From: Valencia hispanica
Lineage: Eukaryota > Chordata > Actinopteri > Cyprinodontiformes > Valenciidae
Assembly (NCBI GenBank): GCA_963556495.2
Contig: OY747702.1
Span: forward strand, 40,468,180 to 40,532,179
DNA: 64,000 nt
Direction: 5' to 3'
Numbering within the stretch: position 1 is the stretch's first letter; every line of letters starts with the position of its first letter. Positions 44,716-57,006 of the stretch are shown here, piece by piece. The position numbers and the translations under genes are program-made. The notes beneath the pieces were generated by a model, which did not search any database, had not been told where the DNA came from, and was given only the letters and a program-made list of their open reading frames with translations.

Positions 44716-45110
44716 TCAGGACAGACACACGTACACACACACAGTCGAGGAGAAGTCGAGAGGCTTGTCTTAGCGTGCCATCTGTCCTCGGCGCTGACGT
44801 TGGCTCTAATTACCACGTCTCCCCTGGCTAATGCTGCCTCATTAGGCCGCCGGAGCATGTGCAGCCGACACAAGCGCCACTGAGAATTTGCACCAGGAAA
44901 CGCGAGCTCGAGCCATTATGGGATCAGGAAATCTGTCTGGTGTGAAAGGCAATTCACACCAGCGGCTAAACGCTCATTTTGCTTTTCTCTCTCCCTCTCC
45001 CATTACTTCTTCCTCTCTGTGTCAATGCTCTCTCGCTCCTCTCGTCTGGCTTTGCAAAGTGTTAAGGACGCCCGAGTCCAAGCACCAAAACAAAGGAGTC
45101 AAGCAGGAGT
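44716..45110. promoter_or_regulatory. GC-richer island, candidate conserved non-coding element
   Basis: Contains GGCTCTAATTACCACGTC (homeodomain core and E-box/CACGTC) and GGCTAATGCTGCCTCATT continuing into AGGCCGCCGG. TCATTAGGCCGC (44839-44850) recurs inverted at 8538-8549 in the other island. No coding or TE signal. Inference only. Confidence 0.35.
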
Positions 45111-45119
45111 TATTCTCCA

Positions 45120-46630
45120 AGAGAGATGAATGTTATACTTGAATACTATGATTTCTGAAGGCTAAAACCAACAGTAAACCCTTTCCACTGAAGTTTCACT
45201 TTTCTTCAGATTGTTGTATCTTACTGCTCAGTGCCCTATTATGGTCATTCCTCTGACAAAGGCACCAGATTAAACAGTAATTTTAATAAAGTTCCTAAGG
45301 ACATCTATTTAATTGCTTTAACAGCTGTGAAACTCTAAATGCTTTAGGAAAATAGTAATAAATGGAAAACACAAAACAACTCTAAATTCATATTGATTGT
45401 TTAAGGTTAAACTTAGTTCGTATTTTGTCTTTATTAGGAATAACAATTATCTGGATCAGTTTCTAGTTCTTACAGGATTCACCAACATAAAGAGGAAACA
45501 TGGATCATAGCTAGGTAGTTCTGTATTTCAGATAGCGCTGAAGCAATAAGAGAAATTAGCATATAGTTTGCTGTCATGAAGAAGTCCCAGAGCCAGCCGT
45601 TGTAATAAGATGTATAATGTATAAGGTTGTATGAGGGTTTCTTTCCACTAAACCTTTGCCAGCGCCTAGGTGCTAATGTATTGTGTAGAACTGGCAGTAA
45701 TAAATATTTTTTTCTTAGCATCAGAGGAAATAACAGCCTTCATCAGGAGCTAGGGATTGGCTCGTGGAGACTTACAATCACTCAAAATGTTGTGAGTACA
45801 TATTTTTAACTAACTCCTGAGTTAGTTTTATTTTTGATCTGCAAAAAAACCATCTCAGTTTTAACGAAAAGTTATTTGATTAGCATTGAAATAACAAGCT
45901 CTCAGTTTGTGTCATCCCAATAATAATTTGGATATCACCTATCATTGTCAATAAGTAGTTCAGTTAGCTTCCTGGATATATGTTTTCCACACATTATTTT
46001 CCACAAATTTTTTTATCCCCTCTCATAGAAAATCCTATCAGTGCCTTTAGCAAAGCTCATTTAGCTCATTTCTACTTCTGTGACTGCAGCATTAATAGAG
46101 AAAAGTGTTGCACAGCTTTCAGAGCAAATTATGTTTGGAGATGTTCAAGCATTTTTCACCAATACAATAGAATTACATTTTGAGGCTATTGAGATGTGAA
46201 TGATTTAGGACTTTGACTTTTTCTACCATGAAATGAAGGTCAAAGTTAATAAGAAAAAAATGTACAAACATAAGTATCAAAATTTTGCCTTGTCCAACTT
46301 TGTTTTTGGACTGAATGAGAAAAAACTAAAGCCATCTAACGGTGCAATATATCCACAGATGAGAGGTTAATTAGACTTTAAAATCCTGACAAACATTGTT
46401 TTTCTTTTTTTTTTCTTGACAATAATAACTCTTAAAAGACAAATGGTGTTATGACAATTTGCCTCTGACCACAAACTTGGTGAGGAGCCAAGATATGTCT
46501 TCTTAATAGTTAAGTAATCGGGTACTTTAAAAAACTGTTTAAAACAACATCTCTGCTTGACTTTTCTGTATTATTGGTCCTGTGACAGAGGAAGAAAAAA
46601 AACTTTACCAAGGGCACCAACAAAACTCCA
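45120..46630. other. unassigned AT-rich DNA
   Basis: No feature recognised. Confidence 0.4.
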
Positions 46631-46639
46631 TACAATCAC

Positions 46640-47115
46640 AGACCATCTCAAAGGTTGAACTATCCTTGGCTCAAACTGTCAGTAGTATTGAAAAGAAAGT
46701 CAAAGTAAATGTATGTGGTAATGATCAAAATGATCAGTCCTCCACCACTATACCTGACAATTTGTTTGAGATATCTGTACTAATATGCTATGCTTGAATT
46801 TCTCCAAAGCTTGGCACTTTGGCCAGACATCTTTACATGTTCTTCTGAAAGATCATATGCTTTCTCCTTCAACCTTTCCAAACAAGTTTATTAAGTCTTG
46901 TCAAGACTGACAACTGTCGTAAATATTTTCCACTAGTTAATAATCTGTCTCTTTGTAGAGTTATGAACTCCAGATAGCTTTGAAATTGTTTCATAACACT
47001 TCCCAGATTGACGAGCAGCAGTGGTCTTTTGTCCAAAGTCATTGCTAATTATCTTTCCTTCCTTGACCCAGAACACACCCACCTGTTCCAGAGCAGCAAA
47101 CTGAGAAAACTCCTG
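46640..47115 (-). pseudogene. Tc1-like transposase relic, family A
   Basis: Minus strand from 47115: GCAGGAGTTTTCTCAGTTTG and GCTGCTCTGGAACAGGTGGG (leader), then AAAGATAATTAGCAATGACT, CGTCAATCTGGGAAGTGTTA and TTTCAAAGCTATCTGGAGTT, the start of the transposase. After a deletion it continues with AGATGTCTGGCCAAAGTGCC. All frames are broken. Confidence 0.65.
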
Positions 47116-47119
47116 CCTT

Positions 47120-47715
47120 TATAGAGGTGGTCACACTGATGATAATATATCAGTCAGTGCAATTGATCAGCAGAAACTATTTGGTAATCCTGTAGAAGCA
47201 GCAAGAATAGACATAGCTTTTTTTATTATTATTTAACTATATTGTTTAACAAGATAGGACAGTGTTGAAAACATTCTGTTTTGCACAACTAAGATTAGAT
47301 TTAAACAATGTTGAAACCTGGTAAATATTAAATCATTTGGAATGCCCTTAGACTTAAATTGTAATGGAAAGAAAGTATGCTTTATTTTTTACAATGATTG
47401 TAGCTTTCCAAAATATTCACTAAGCTTGGGAAAATAGTTCATATTAGCGTAGATAGAGAGTTTCTCACTACACTTATGCTCACACCAGTTACTAGCATCC
47501 TGGAAGTAACTTTTCTTAAAATTATCAGTATACCTGCAACTTGTGCAGCTCACCAGTCAGTGAGAAAAGCTAACGTGGGTTTTGATGCTTTAAAATTGTA
47601 CTAAAAAGTCAGAATTTATACATAGAAGAAAAGATGCACCCTGAAGTGTGATTTCTAATTTTTCAAAGTTGCAGTATTGTCACCAACCCCACTTTTGAAT
47701 TCATTGCTGCTGTTT
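47120..47715. other. unassigned AT-rich DNA
   Basis: No feature recognised. Confidence 0.4.
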
Positions 47716-47721
47716 GGATAT

Positions 47722-47876
47722 CATCCATCCATCCATCCCTCCATCCATCCATCCATCCATCCATCCATCCATCCATCCATCCATCCATCCATCCATCCAT
47801 CCATCCATGCATCCATCCATCCATCCATCCATCCATCCATCCATCCATCCATCCATCCATCCATCCATCCATCCAT
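47722..47876. repeat. (CATC)n microsatellite with two interruptions
   Basis: About 38 CATC units with one CCCT-type and one CATG-type variant. The reading frames PSIH/WMDG across it are repeats, not proteins. Confidence 0.95.
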
Positions 47877-47879
47877 TTT

Positions 47880-49035
47880 CTATAATCCATGCAGCCTTGC
47901 CCAGCGGTGAGTAGTACCACTGTGTACTTTCAGCAGTCATTAGCTGATTGGTGGGCTACAAAGTGCACAAGTCTTGAGTCTGTCACATGGCTCTCATTAA
48001 GTCAGCGGCACACAAAGTTTTAAATAACCCATGTTTCTAAATATGTCCCTTCACAGTTTCAAAGTATATATGCAAAAAAAACATTGCTCTTGGCTTATAT
48101 TGATACCAATAGTTAGCATTAATTATAATAATCAGCTAATACTACTGGTTTCCCAATGTGGAAAGCAATAAATCTGGGTGTTAGGCTGTTCCTTGACCAA
48201 ATGTCCAGCATCTGGGGCAACTGGAACACTATTATTATTTGGGTCACTAGCTCTTTCCAATTATTTCCTGTTTTTTCTCATTAACATTAATTCTATTTTG
48301 ACCTTTAGAGTTAATGTTGTTTTGCCTTTTTAGACATGATACTGATTTGCTGCAGTTATCTGCCAAAAGGCTGTGTGTGCCAAATCTGGCAAGCTTAGAT
48401 TTTTCTGAAATATTGCACACCTAAAGACACCTATATTACAAGTAAACCATAGTTTAGTTGAGGTATCTCTCCCAGCTGTGCAAGAGCAGCTTCATTAATT
48501 AAAGTTCAACATTCTGCCAAAGTTTTTGGATGCTGTTCAATAACTTGAAGCACACTTTAACACAGTATTTAAGGGACCCAAAAACATTTTGTAGAATGAA
48601 GAATCACATAATTGGGATTTAAAAAAAATCTTTTACATCATATGTGTCATCTTTCCAGGTTGGCCCTCATGGGTGAAAATTAACACCTGCCAAAAACCAA
48701 ATGTTGTTTACAGCACCCGCCTCTCAGACAGCAGAAGATTGTTTTTCTATTTTAAACATAAATCCATCTTAATGAGCAAAGTATGATTTGTGAATTGTAA
48801 CCACACTCCTTTTAAGACCTATTATTTTCTTGTTCTGACTTCAATCAATCTGTGGAAATTGATAAATATAGTTAATCTATAACAGATAATCAGTCAGCAA
48901 ATGTGAATTCTCCTTCATGCTTTTTAACCTCTCTGTTTCTTGAGGTTACTCTTGACAAATTAACCCAGAAACCTATTAAAGCACGACAGAATTATGATCT
49001 GGCAGGAGACTGAAATATGTAACATAAAAATCTGC
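47880..49035. other. unassigned
   Basis: No gene or element recognised. Confidence 0.35.
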
Positions 49036-49039
49036 AACA

Positions 49040-49290
49040 TTAAAGATGCACCACCACCACCAAGAGCAAGATCTCCAGTTCCTGCACTACAAGCCACAAT
49101 CACCAGCCCTCCACCTCGATGCTTGACAGCTGGTATGAGGTATTTGTGCTAATATGTTGTGTTTAGTTTTGAGCTTTATCTTATGGCCGAATATCTTCAC
49201 TTTGGTCTCATCAAACATTGCTCTAGAACCCGTGTGTATGGGCACCGGTTTGGGTGAAATCAACTTCGTAACGCATAAAATCATAAAACC
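49040..49290 (-). mobile_element. Tc1-like transposase internal relic, family A
   Basis: Plus strand TGACAGCTGGTATGAGGTAT, TTGTGCTAATATGTTGTGTT and GGCCGAATATCTTCACTTTG mirror the catalytic-region coding sequence of the family at 46640 (GTACTAATATGCTATG ... GGCCAGACATCTTTACATG). Frame not preserved. Confidence 0.55.
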
Positions 49291-49299
49291 CTACTGACC

Positions 49300-49770
49300 A
49301 GACATTGCCTTCAAACCAATCAAATCTATGTGACACAATTCACTTTCTATTATGTAAAATGCTAAAGTCAGTTTTTTGTTCTGTCTTGCAATTTTAAAAT
49401 GTAAATTGTAATTTTTTTTCTGTATACATCACTTAATGACATCAGAGAAGAATAGTTTGGCAGAATGGAGTATCACTAGATACATATAGTTCACTCAATG
49501 TAGAGCAGTTTTTTCTCTTTTTTTTCAAATGTATTCTTCATTGGAGTTTACAAGTATTCTGTATTCATCATCATTCCAGTCACTACCGGTGGAAAGAATG
49601 TATTTTGCATTGAATTAGTTTCTTGTTTGTGTTACTGCTGGACCAGCATGTAACACGAAAAGGTTGAGGCAACACCCACAAAACATATTGTTTATAAGTT
49701 AAAAATACAAAGATAGGTAATATTAAAATAAAATAGCAAGAAGTCTGTCTGTTCTTTGTCATTGCTTCAC
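49300..49770. other. unassigned
   Basis: No feature recognised. Confidence 0.35.
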
Positions 49771-49774
49771 AATC

Positions 49775-51024
49775 AATGACAATTCTGTTGGGCCTCAGTG
49801 CAGCATTTGACATTGTTGATCATGATATATTATTGGAACAACTGGAGAGCTGGATCTTACCTTAAGAACAGAACTTCTTTGTATCAATAAGCAATTTTTC
49901 ATAGGAACAGACAGAAATCACATGTGGGGTGCCCCAGGGTTCTATCCTGGGGCCCCTCCTATTTAATATCTACATGCTACCGCTAGCACAGATTATAAAA
50001 AGCAATAAGATTGGTTACCATACCTATTCAGATAATACTCAGCTTTACATTAGAATGTCACCAGGTGACTTTAAATCCATCCAAACCGTAACTGAATGCA
50101 TTGAGAAAATCAGTGGATGGATGTGCCATAAGATTCTTCAGGTAAATAGAAATACAATTGAAAAGATTACATTTGGACCTAAAGAGGAATGATCAAGTGT
50201 CAGTTAATACAGCTAGAAAATACAGATCAGGCCCAGAATTTGAGTAGTAATGGACTAAGACCTGATCCTCCAGGGTCTCAAAAGTAATCACAGGGTCAGC
50301 CTTCTATCACCTGAAGAACATTTCTTGGATTAAAGGACTAATGTTGCAACAGGACCTCGAAAAACTCATCTACTTGCTTATTTTTAGTTGGATTGATTAC
50401 TGCAATAGTGTCCTCACAGGAATGCCTAAAAAGTCAACTAGACAGCTGCAGCTGATCTAGAACCAGAAAATTAGAGCACATCACCCCAGTTCTAAAGTCC
50501 TTACATTGGCTCCCTGGAATTCAGAGAATAGACTTCAAAATACTTTTGGTAGTTTATAAATCACCGAATGGCTTAGCACCAAAATATGTTGAAGACCTGT
50601 TGTCACTATATCAACCCCCAGACCACTCAGTTCCTCCAACTCTAGGCTACTAATCATCCCTAGTACTAGAACCAAACACGGAGAAGCAGCTTTCAGTTTC
50701 TATGCTCGACTTATCTGGAACAGACTTCCTGACGAGTGCAGAGCTGCTGAAACTCTGAACTGCTTTAAATCGAGACTTAAAAACACATCTGTTTAGAATT
50801 GCCTTCGAGTAAATGCTTGATGTCATATGTATGAAATGTGTTCATGCTCTCTTGCTTTTTTTTTAATCTTTCTCTTGCTTTATTGTGTATCATGTGTAAT
50901 GTGTGTTTCTTTTACTTTTAATTTCCATTGTTTTTTTTGTTTTTTAAATCCCCAAATCATGTAAAGCACCTTGAATTGCCCTGCTGTTGAAAGTGTGCTA
51001 TACAAATAAAATTGCCTTGCCTTG
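49775..51024 (+). pseudogene. L2-like LINE fragment: RT core to 3' tail
   Basis: Readable blocks: [40 protein letters not shown], then [15 protein letters not shown] (YADD box altered to YSDN). Frames then break repeatedly; WIDYCNSVLTGMPK and FSFYARLIWNRLPDE (C-terminal LINE motifs) remain. The 3' end is TGTAAAGCACCTTGAATTGC ... GCTATACAAATAAAATTGCC then TTGCCTTG. It is a different subfamily from the element at 16.4 kb. The 5' part is missing, typical of LINE insertion. Confidence 0.8.
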
Positions 51025-51150
51025 ATTACAGCTGCCTTTGAATAACTGATTAATAATATCTGGAATATCATAACAGTAGTATATTTTAATGTTCTTTATG
51101 TTTCTGATAATGTGCTTTTTTGTTTTTATTGTGCTTTTATTGCTGCTTGT

Positions 51151-51232
51151 ATTTTTCCCCTATTCACCCAAAGCACATTGAATTGCCTTGTTGCTGAAAG
51201 TGTGCTATACAAACAAAATTGGCTTGCGTTGT
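51151..51232 (+). repeat. second LINE 3' tail of the same family
   Basis: CAAAGCACATTGAATTGCCT then TGTTGCTGAAAGTGTGCTAT and ACAAACAAAATTGGCTTGCG closely repeat 50963-51020. Confidence 0.8.
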
Positions 51233-51239
51233 TAAATGT

Positions 51240-52325
51240 CAATCAGCTCAAGTAAAGAAACAATTACTCTTACACTCCAATGTAAACTCCCATTCTAACA
51301 TCAGTAACCATGTGCAAGTATTATTAGTTTTTATTCAGCATGCTGCTTAATGGAAATTCATATGTTTTCTAGTTGTAGGGTCTTCACTTACTGGTCTTAA
51401 TAGTTTCTGTTTTTTTATCAGTGTCAGGTCCTGGAGAGTATTTTAAAGATAAAGTTTTATCATAGATAAGATAAAGAAAGAGCTGATAAAAAAAATAAGT
51501 TGCTAACATTTTTGATACTATTTAAGACCTTTGTCTTCTGTAAAGAGACTCAAACATATCTGCTGTTTAGAAATTCATTCTCTGTACTGTCAAATCTGCT
51601 CATATTAGGCACAGACATGGTTTTATTTGAAAAAAATTGACCTTATTGATGATGGGTTTATTAATCTCTCAGTGCTGTCATTGTTTTAACAAATTTAAAG
51701 AATCATAATTGTTCCCAGACACCCACACTGAGGCTTCAGCCCAAAATAAAACAACACTGACCCCAGTCCCCCAAAATCCACCTTCTCAGTCAAACATCTG
51801 AATGGAGGCCTTGATTCAGACTGACGCCCACACTGTAACGTCAGGCTGCACTGGGCCAAACTCCCACCGCCGCCATGGTCCATGGGTGCCGACCGCTACC
51901 CACGTCCGAGCACATCATCTGGGAGAGAGCTGGGCTCGTACCACCGTCGTCTGTTCGGGTGAGCCCTCAGACACCCACCATGAGAGGAGGGGATGCTGAG
52001 GAACAATTGCACCATGCAGATCCAAGATCTGAAAAATAACTGGAAAATGAAATGGACACCTACTCACACAGCTCATATTATTACAAGGAATAATGACAAA
52101 GAGCTCTTTTCTATTATTATGTTTTAATATAATGATTTAGAGAAAGTTTGAAACAAACTGTTAAAGAACAAAGAAGAGCTACTTTTCCTTGATGGATGTT
52201 AATGGCATAAAATGATGACAGTATACCGAGTCACTGCTTTAATCTGCTTAAAATACCCTGACCGACAGTTATTTCCGAGCTTTGCCGTGCTTTCCCTGCT
52301 TCTATTTTCGGAGCTACTCAGTGGC
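51240..52325. other. unassigned
   Basis: GC-richer at 51780-51990, otherwise AT-rich. No coding signal. Confidence 0.3.
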
Positions 52326-52327
52326 AG

Positions 52328-52625
52328 ATGAATAAAAGACTCTATCAGAGCATCTTATGCGTCTGCAGCAGGTGGAGGGTTAAAATGTCAAATCGAGGCC
52401 CGCGCGCTCTGTTCTTTCGTGACTGGACGTTCGTCATTGTGTTTGCAGCCGGGGTTGGCAAGCAGGAACTGATCCAGCCATCCGTCTCGAGAAGCAAATT
52501 TCGGACTGGGCTCAAGCTGGCCATCTGCAGCTCCAGGCCTTCAGCAGCCAAACGCAGAAACACTTCGACTACCGGAGCGTTCGGGGGAGGGAGGATGGTG
52601 GAAGGAGTGTTCCTGTTACATTTAT
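52328..52625. promoter_or_regulatory. GC-richer block, candidate conserved non-coding element
   Basis: Open frames of about 100 codons exist on both strands (52328-52645 and 52345-52653) with no domain. The sharp composition change (CGAGGCCCGCGCGCTCTG at 52394) against AT-rich flanks suggests either a regulatory element or an unrecognised repeat. Confidence 0.25.
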
Positions 52626-52800
52626 TTTTGAAGCAAAAGCTTTGAGTAGTCATGACAGCAGAAATTTTTATTTTCTTAAAAATTTCTTCCAGATTCTACT
52701 TTTCCACGATTTCAGAACTTTAGAAAAAGAGACTTTCTCTTCATTTTGGCTTTTGAAATGTTGTAATATATTCAAAAAGACTTTTAGATGTACCTTAGAT

Positions 52801-53741
52801 CAGTGTTTTCCAACCCTGGTCGTCAAGGCCCACTGCCCTGCATGTTTTAGAAGTTTCTCTACTTTAACACACCTGCTTCATATGATTGCAGTTCAACAAA
52901 TGCCTGTTAATCATCCATCAATTTAAAGTAGGTGAGCTAATGCAAGAAAAAATCTAAAACATGCAGAGCAATTTGTCTTGAGCAGAGTCGGGTAGTAACT
53001 TGTTGCATTTACTCAGTTACAGTTACCTGAGTAACTTTTGAGAAAAAAATTACTTTTGAGAGTAGTTTTACTGCACAGTACTTTTTACTTTTGCTTATGA
53101 AGTATAGCTTCATGCTCCACGCACTGTGAGTAAATTCACTGAATGAAGAACAAACATGCTTTAATAAAGGATACACCAGACCCAGACACACACCTACACA
53201 CCTCCTTATTAAAAGAGACCACCTGGCTCTACACAAACCTTGGTTTAAAAAAAAGTATTTTGTTTAATCTGTTGAGCTTGATGCACTTTGAGGTCAAGAG
53301 AATGTACAGTAAACACCATAAATCGTCACTGGAAATACATTTTACCTTGTTCTAAGATGAATATGCAATACCTAATTGAAAAAATGTGACTTAGAAAAGC
53401 ATTTCTTCTGCTTAAAATTTGTTATTTGGTAAATATGTTATTTATTTACAACATTTTTTTATTCTATTTTTGTCTTTAAAATACCAAAATTGTCCTGGAA
53501 CTTTATATATTTTTTATGTCTGATGACATAATTAAAAAAAAAAATGTATCAGATAGTACTCAGTACTCAATTAGCCTTTTTACCAAATGCTTTTTTACTC
53601 TTACTCGAGTAATTTTTTGGACAGCTACTTTTTATTTTTACTTGTGTAAAAATATGTTGAAGTTGTGCTACTCTTACTTGAGTACGACTTTTGAGTACTC
53701 TACCCACCACTGGCCCTGATGAGCAGAGTTGGAAAACACTG
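52801..53741. mobile_element. hAT-type MITE with perfect 8 bp target duplications, interrupted by a second MITE
   Basis: Left end CAGTGTTTTCCAACCCTGGT, right end (reverse complement) CAGTGTTTTCCAACTCTGCT. CCTTAGAT flanks both sides (52793-52800 and 53742-53749). The native body is only about 210 bases; the rest is the inserted element at 52983-53712. Confidence 0.92.
52983..53712. mobile_element. MITE nested inside the hAT MITE
   Basis: Left end CAGAGTCGGGTAGTAACTTG, right end (reverse complement) CAGTGGTGGGTAGAGTACTC. Repeated ACTTGAGTA/TTACTT motifs lie in both arms. Flanks GTCTTGAG (52975-52982) and GCCCTGAT (53713-53720) match at 5 of 8, as expected for an old 8 bp duplication. A half copy is at 22929. 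Confidence 0.8.
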
Positions 53742-53906
53742 CCTTAGATAATAGGAAGATACAATTCGCAAATGCAAGAGAAGAAGATTTGGTTTTCATT
53801 TTGTAGTTTAAAATATGAACTGCATCCACACATGTACTGTATATAAACAATAATCCAATTTGAAACAAATTGCATCATGTTCTTTTTTGTCAGAGTTTTA
53901 TATATA

Positions 53907-54060
53907 CAGTTCAAACTAGAAGTTACATACACATACACCTTTTTTCTCTCTGTCTGAAGTTAAATCAGACCAAACCTCTCTTGCTTTAGGTCAGATAGAA
54001 TTACATACGTTTTTTGTATTTGCTAAAAATCTAAATAATGAGAGAAATAATATTCCATGG
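53907..54060 (+). repeat. Tc1-like terminal inverted repeat, single end
   Basis: TA then CAGTTCAAACTAGAAGTTAC and ATACACATACACC, later CTGAAGTTAAATCAGACCAA and TTTAGGTCAGATAGAATTAC. This is the order of a known fish Tc1 end (CAGT...AAGTTTACATACAC...GTCTGAGGTTAAATC). No transposase or opposite end nearby. Confidence 0.55.
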
Positions 54061-54064
54061 AATT

Positions 54065-54580
54065 TATTTATTATGATGTTACTTCTGTACTTCTGTGACG
54101 CCATCAGATTACAACACATTCTTCAAAAATTTTTTTTTTGGGGTAGAAAGATTCTGTCTCTAAGGCCTATTCCCCAATCCAGACATGTGAAGAATCCTGA
54201 AGGTCACTGTCAGATGGAAAGACAACCAGTACCAAAGGGAAATTCCAGCAACTTCTTCAATGTTGCTCTCAGGTTCTTGGGAGGTTCCAAGATCACTTTG
54301 TTTTTTATGAAGTGTTTTGAGATATCCAGTGTTCTCCCAATTATATTTTAGTGCAAGCCAGCAGAAGCAGTGTGTTTATTTATTTGAAATTTGCACATGG
54401 GAGACCTTGGAATCTGCCATCTATGTAGATGTTACTTTGACACTTCAATTTCTCTAATCATTGTTGGAGAACATGTACAACCTTTCATGGAAACAGTATT
54501 CACTGACTCATGTTTGACCTATTTGTTTCTAAATGGTTCCTAGGTCAGTATCTTAAAAAAAACAAAATAAAAACAGTGTT
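54065..54580. other. unassigned, probably transposon-derived
   Basis: 54450-54510 (GTTGGAGAACATGTACAACC, TTTCATGGAAACAGTATTC) looks like a dispersed repeat, but I could not class it. Confidence 0.3.
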
Positions 54581-54583
54581 CGA

Positions 54584-54863
54584 GGGCTGCACAGTGGTAC
54601 CATTGGGATGGAGTTTTCATGTTCTACATGTGCATGCGAAGGTTCTCCCCTGGTACTCCGTCTTCCTCCCACAGTCCAAAAACATGACTGTTAGGTTAAT
54701 TGTTTTTTTCTAAATTGTCCTTAGGTATCAGTGTGTGCATGCATGGTTGTTTGTCCTGTTGATGGACTGGTGACCTGTCCAGGGCATACCCCACCTCTCG
54801 CCTGCTGAATACTGGAGATAGGGACCAGCCAACCGTGCAATGGATAGACGGTATGGATAATGG
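54584..54863 (+). mobile_element. tRNA-derived SINE, copy 2, head deleted
   Basis: GGGCTGCACAGTGGTACCAT starts the head, but box B is missing: the sequence jumps to TTTTCATGTTCTAC. The body (CCCACAGTCCAAAAACATGA, TGACCTGTCCAGGGCATACC) matches the SINE at 33345. It ends in GGATAGACGG/GGATAATGG. Confidence 0.85.
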
Positions 54864-55095
54864 ATCCTTCATAAAATAGTCTAATACTGGACTGAAACTG
54901 AATGTTTTAACAGTGAACTGCTTGAAACAAAGTGTCCAACGTCAGATCCCTTATCTCATCAAGATTTTCAGGCAACAAGACCTCCAATTAATACCTGTTA
55001 ACAATAAAACAATATTGACAAAATACAGCCTTTTCAGTCCTAGTGTGAATTTCCTGCATCTTTGCTTTTTCCAAGCTTCAGGTAGATCTGTGTTA

Positions 55096-55170
55096 GTGTG
55101 TCTGTGTGTGTGTGTCTGTGTGTGTGTGTGGGGGGGGGGCTTGTGTGTGCATGTGTGCCTGTGTGTGTGT
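55096..55170. repeat. (TG)n with G9 run
   Basis: Interrupted TG repeats, then nine or more G at 55131-55139, then further TGTG. Confidence 0.85.
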
Positions 55171-55179
55171 ATGTATGGA

Positions 55180-56230
55180 AATCACAGTGTGCAGCAGCTG
55201 CTGCTTGTTCAGGTTCTTTGTTGTTTAGGAGGAGGAAGGAAGGTGAAATTATTTCCACGTCTAAGGCAGCGGAGCTGACACCTCCAGCTCTCAGACAGGT
55301 GAGAAGGTACAAACAATCCAGAGCTCATAATGAGGATGACTGCTGGTCCCAGACTGATACATTTGCACTGAGACTGGGTTCTGCCACACATGTTTCCTGT
55401 TTTTGCATAAAAACAATATTATTGTTACAGTTTATTCATTAAGTTAACAGACATTGGTGCATGATAGTCTTTTTTCATGTAAATGTTGAAATGATCTGAA
55501 AAATTTAGTTCAGTTTAGCACTTCTTAGAAGTTTACCATAACCCACATTAATGGTTTTTTTTTTTAGCTGGTTACTTTAAACTGCTTTGGAAAACCATTG
55601 GTTCAGTCCAAACAAATTCTGATCCACCTAGTGGTGAACTGAGATCTCAAAACATAGGAGCCTATAACCTTGCGAGTTCTTATTTTCAAGTTCTGATCTG
55701 AATATGACTTCATAAGAAAATGTATAGGTGCTGGTGAAATGGTTATATTAAAGCTGATTATTTTATAAAAAATTATGGAAAGTGGAAGTGATTGCACAAT
55801 TTAATGTAGAAATAGCATCAATCATGAGATGATTACTATGGCTAAAGCATTAGATTAGTGATATATTTGGAGTTAAAAGGAGTTCTCTGATCATAAAAGA
55901 AAGCATCCTTAGAGACTGACAATGAAATTCATCCTTGGCTATGCGTAACAATAAACTGCCCACATAATCTTAAAGTTTGAGTCTGATTGGCTGATCCAAT
56001 TCTCACCTGACTGAATGTGTGGAATCCAGATGACTGTCCAGTGAGCGTGCTTATCTGGACCTGGGAAGCAGTTGATTTTTGCTTCCTAGCTCCTGTTTCT
56101 AATGAGGTTTCTTCTGAAGGAGTTGAAGGAGTATGAGGTCAAGCATCACTTTCACAGGCTTTCTTGTGCATTTATGAGCAACAGAAAAATGGTTTCATGG
56201 CACAAAGCTGGCAATATCTTTTAAAAATAA
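55180..56230. other. unassigned
   Basis: No gene or element recognised. Confidence 0.35.
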
Positions 56231-56234
56231 AAGA

Positions 56235-56345
56235 CTCGACTCAACTTAGGCTTGTGCCCTAAAGTCTTGAGATCTGACTTGGACGCCTAATCTGAGACTT
56301 GAGTCTTAAAAAACAGTTTGTAACTCATGTAATGAGAGAATAAAA
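56235..56345. repeat. ACTTGAG-rich MITE fragment
   Basis: AAGACTCGACTCAACTTAGG ... GTCTTGAGATCTGACTTGGA ... GAGACTTGAGTC. Related in motif to 39490-39628. Confidence 0.4.
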
Positions 56346-56939
56346 GGTAGCTGGTGTGTGAGCTACAAATTGCAACTCTGACAGGGGACGTGCTACTGCG
56401 CATGTTTTACTGTGAGAGGAGAGGCTTAAATATTATCCAGTGACTTCGATGGATTATGTGATGTTATTGGCTCATAATCTGTTCATGTTAGCTGTACCTT
56501 TAGATCTCAGATGCCAATGTGTTTGGCCCAACTGAGGGAGTCGTTTTCTCATCATATAGTTAATCCTGATGTAATTTTGTGGACTTCTATAATAATCCTG
56601 AAAAACCTCAAAGTTGTTCTAAATCCGTTTTTGAAGCACCCCAAAAAGTTTTTCATTTTAGGAAAACAGCTAAAATTAGGAGTATACTTTCAGGAAGTCA
56701 TGTAGAAAATAATGCTCCATGAAGACATGAAAGTCCTAAAGATTTTTGAATGTGTTACAAATTATTGGCAGGGACATTCAATTTAAAAAATGCTGATTGT
56801 CCCATACCCTTTCAAGAACTTTCCACTTTCCAGTGTTGTACTAGACTTATCTATTTCCTTGGCATTTTATCACTCAGTGTTTTTAATACTTTATATACAT
56901 TGGGATACTTTATATTAAGTAGCTCATGAATTCTTTGTC

Positions 56940-57006
56940 ATTCATTTGGTCAATGTATGTCGAGTTATGTATGTATGTGCTATATAAAGAAATTTGACCT
57001 TGACCT
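56940..57006 (+). repeat. LINE-type 3' tail
   Basis: GTGCTATATAAAGAAATTTG then ACCTTGACC resembles the end of an L2-like element. No coding part was recognised upstream. Confidence 0.4.

Noticed and set aside
47663..47940. Open frames on both strands reading PSIH and WMDG repeats
   Set aside because: They are translations of the (CATC)n microsatellite.
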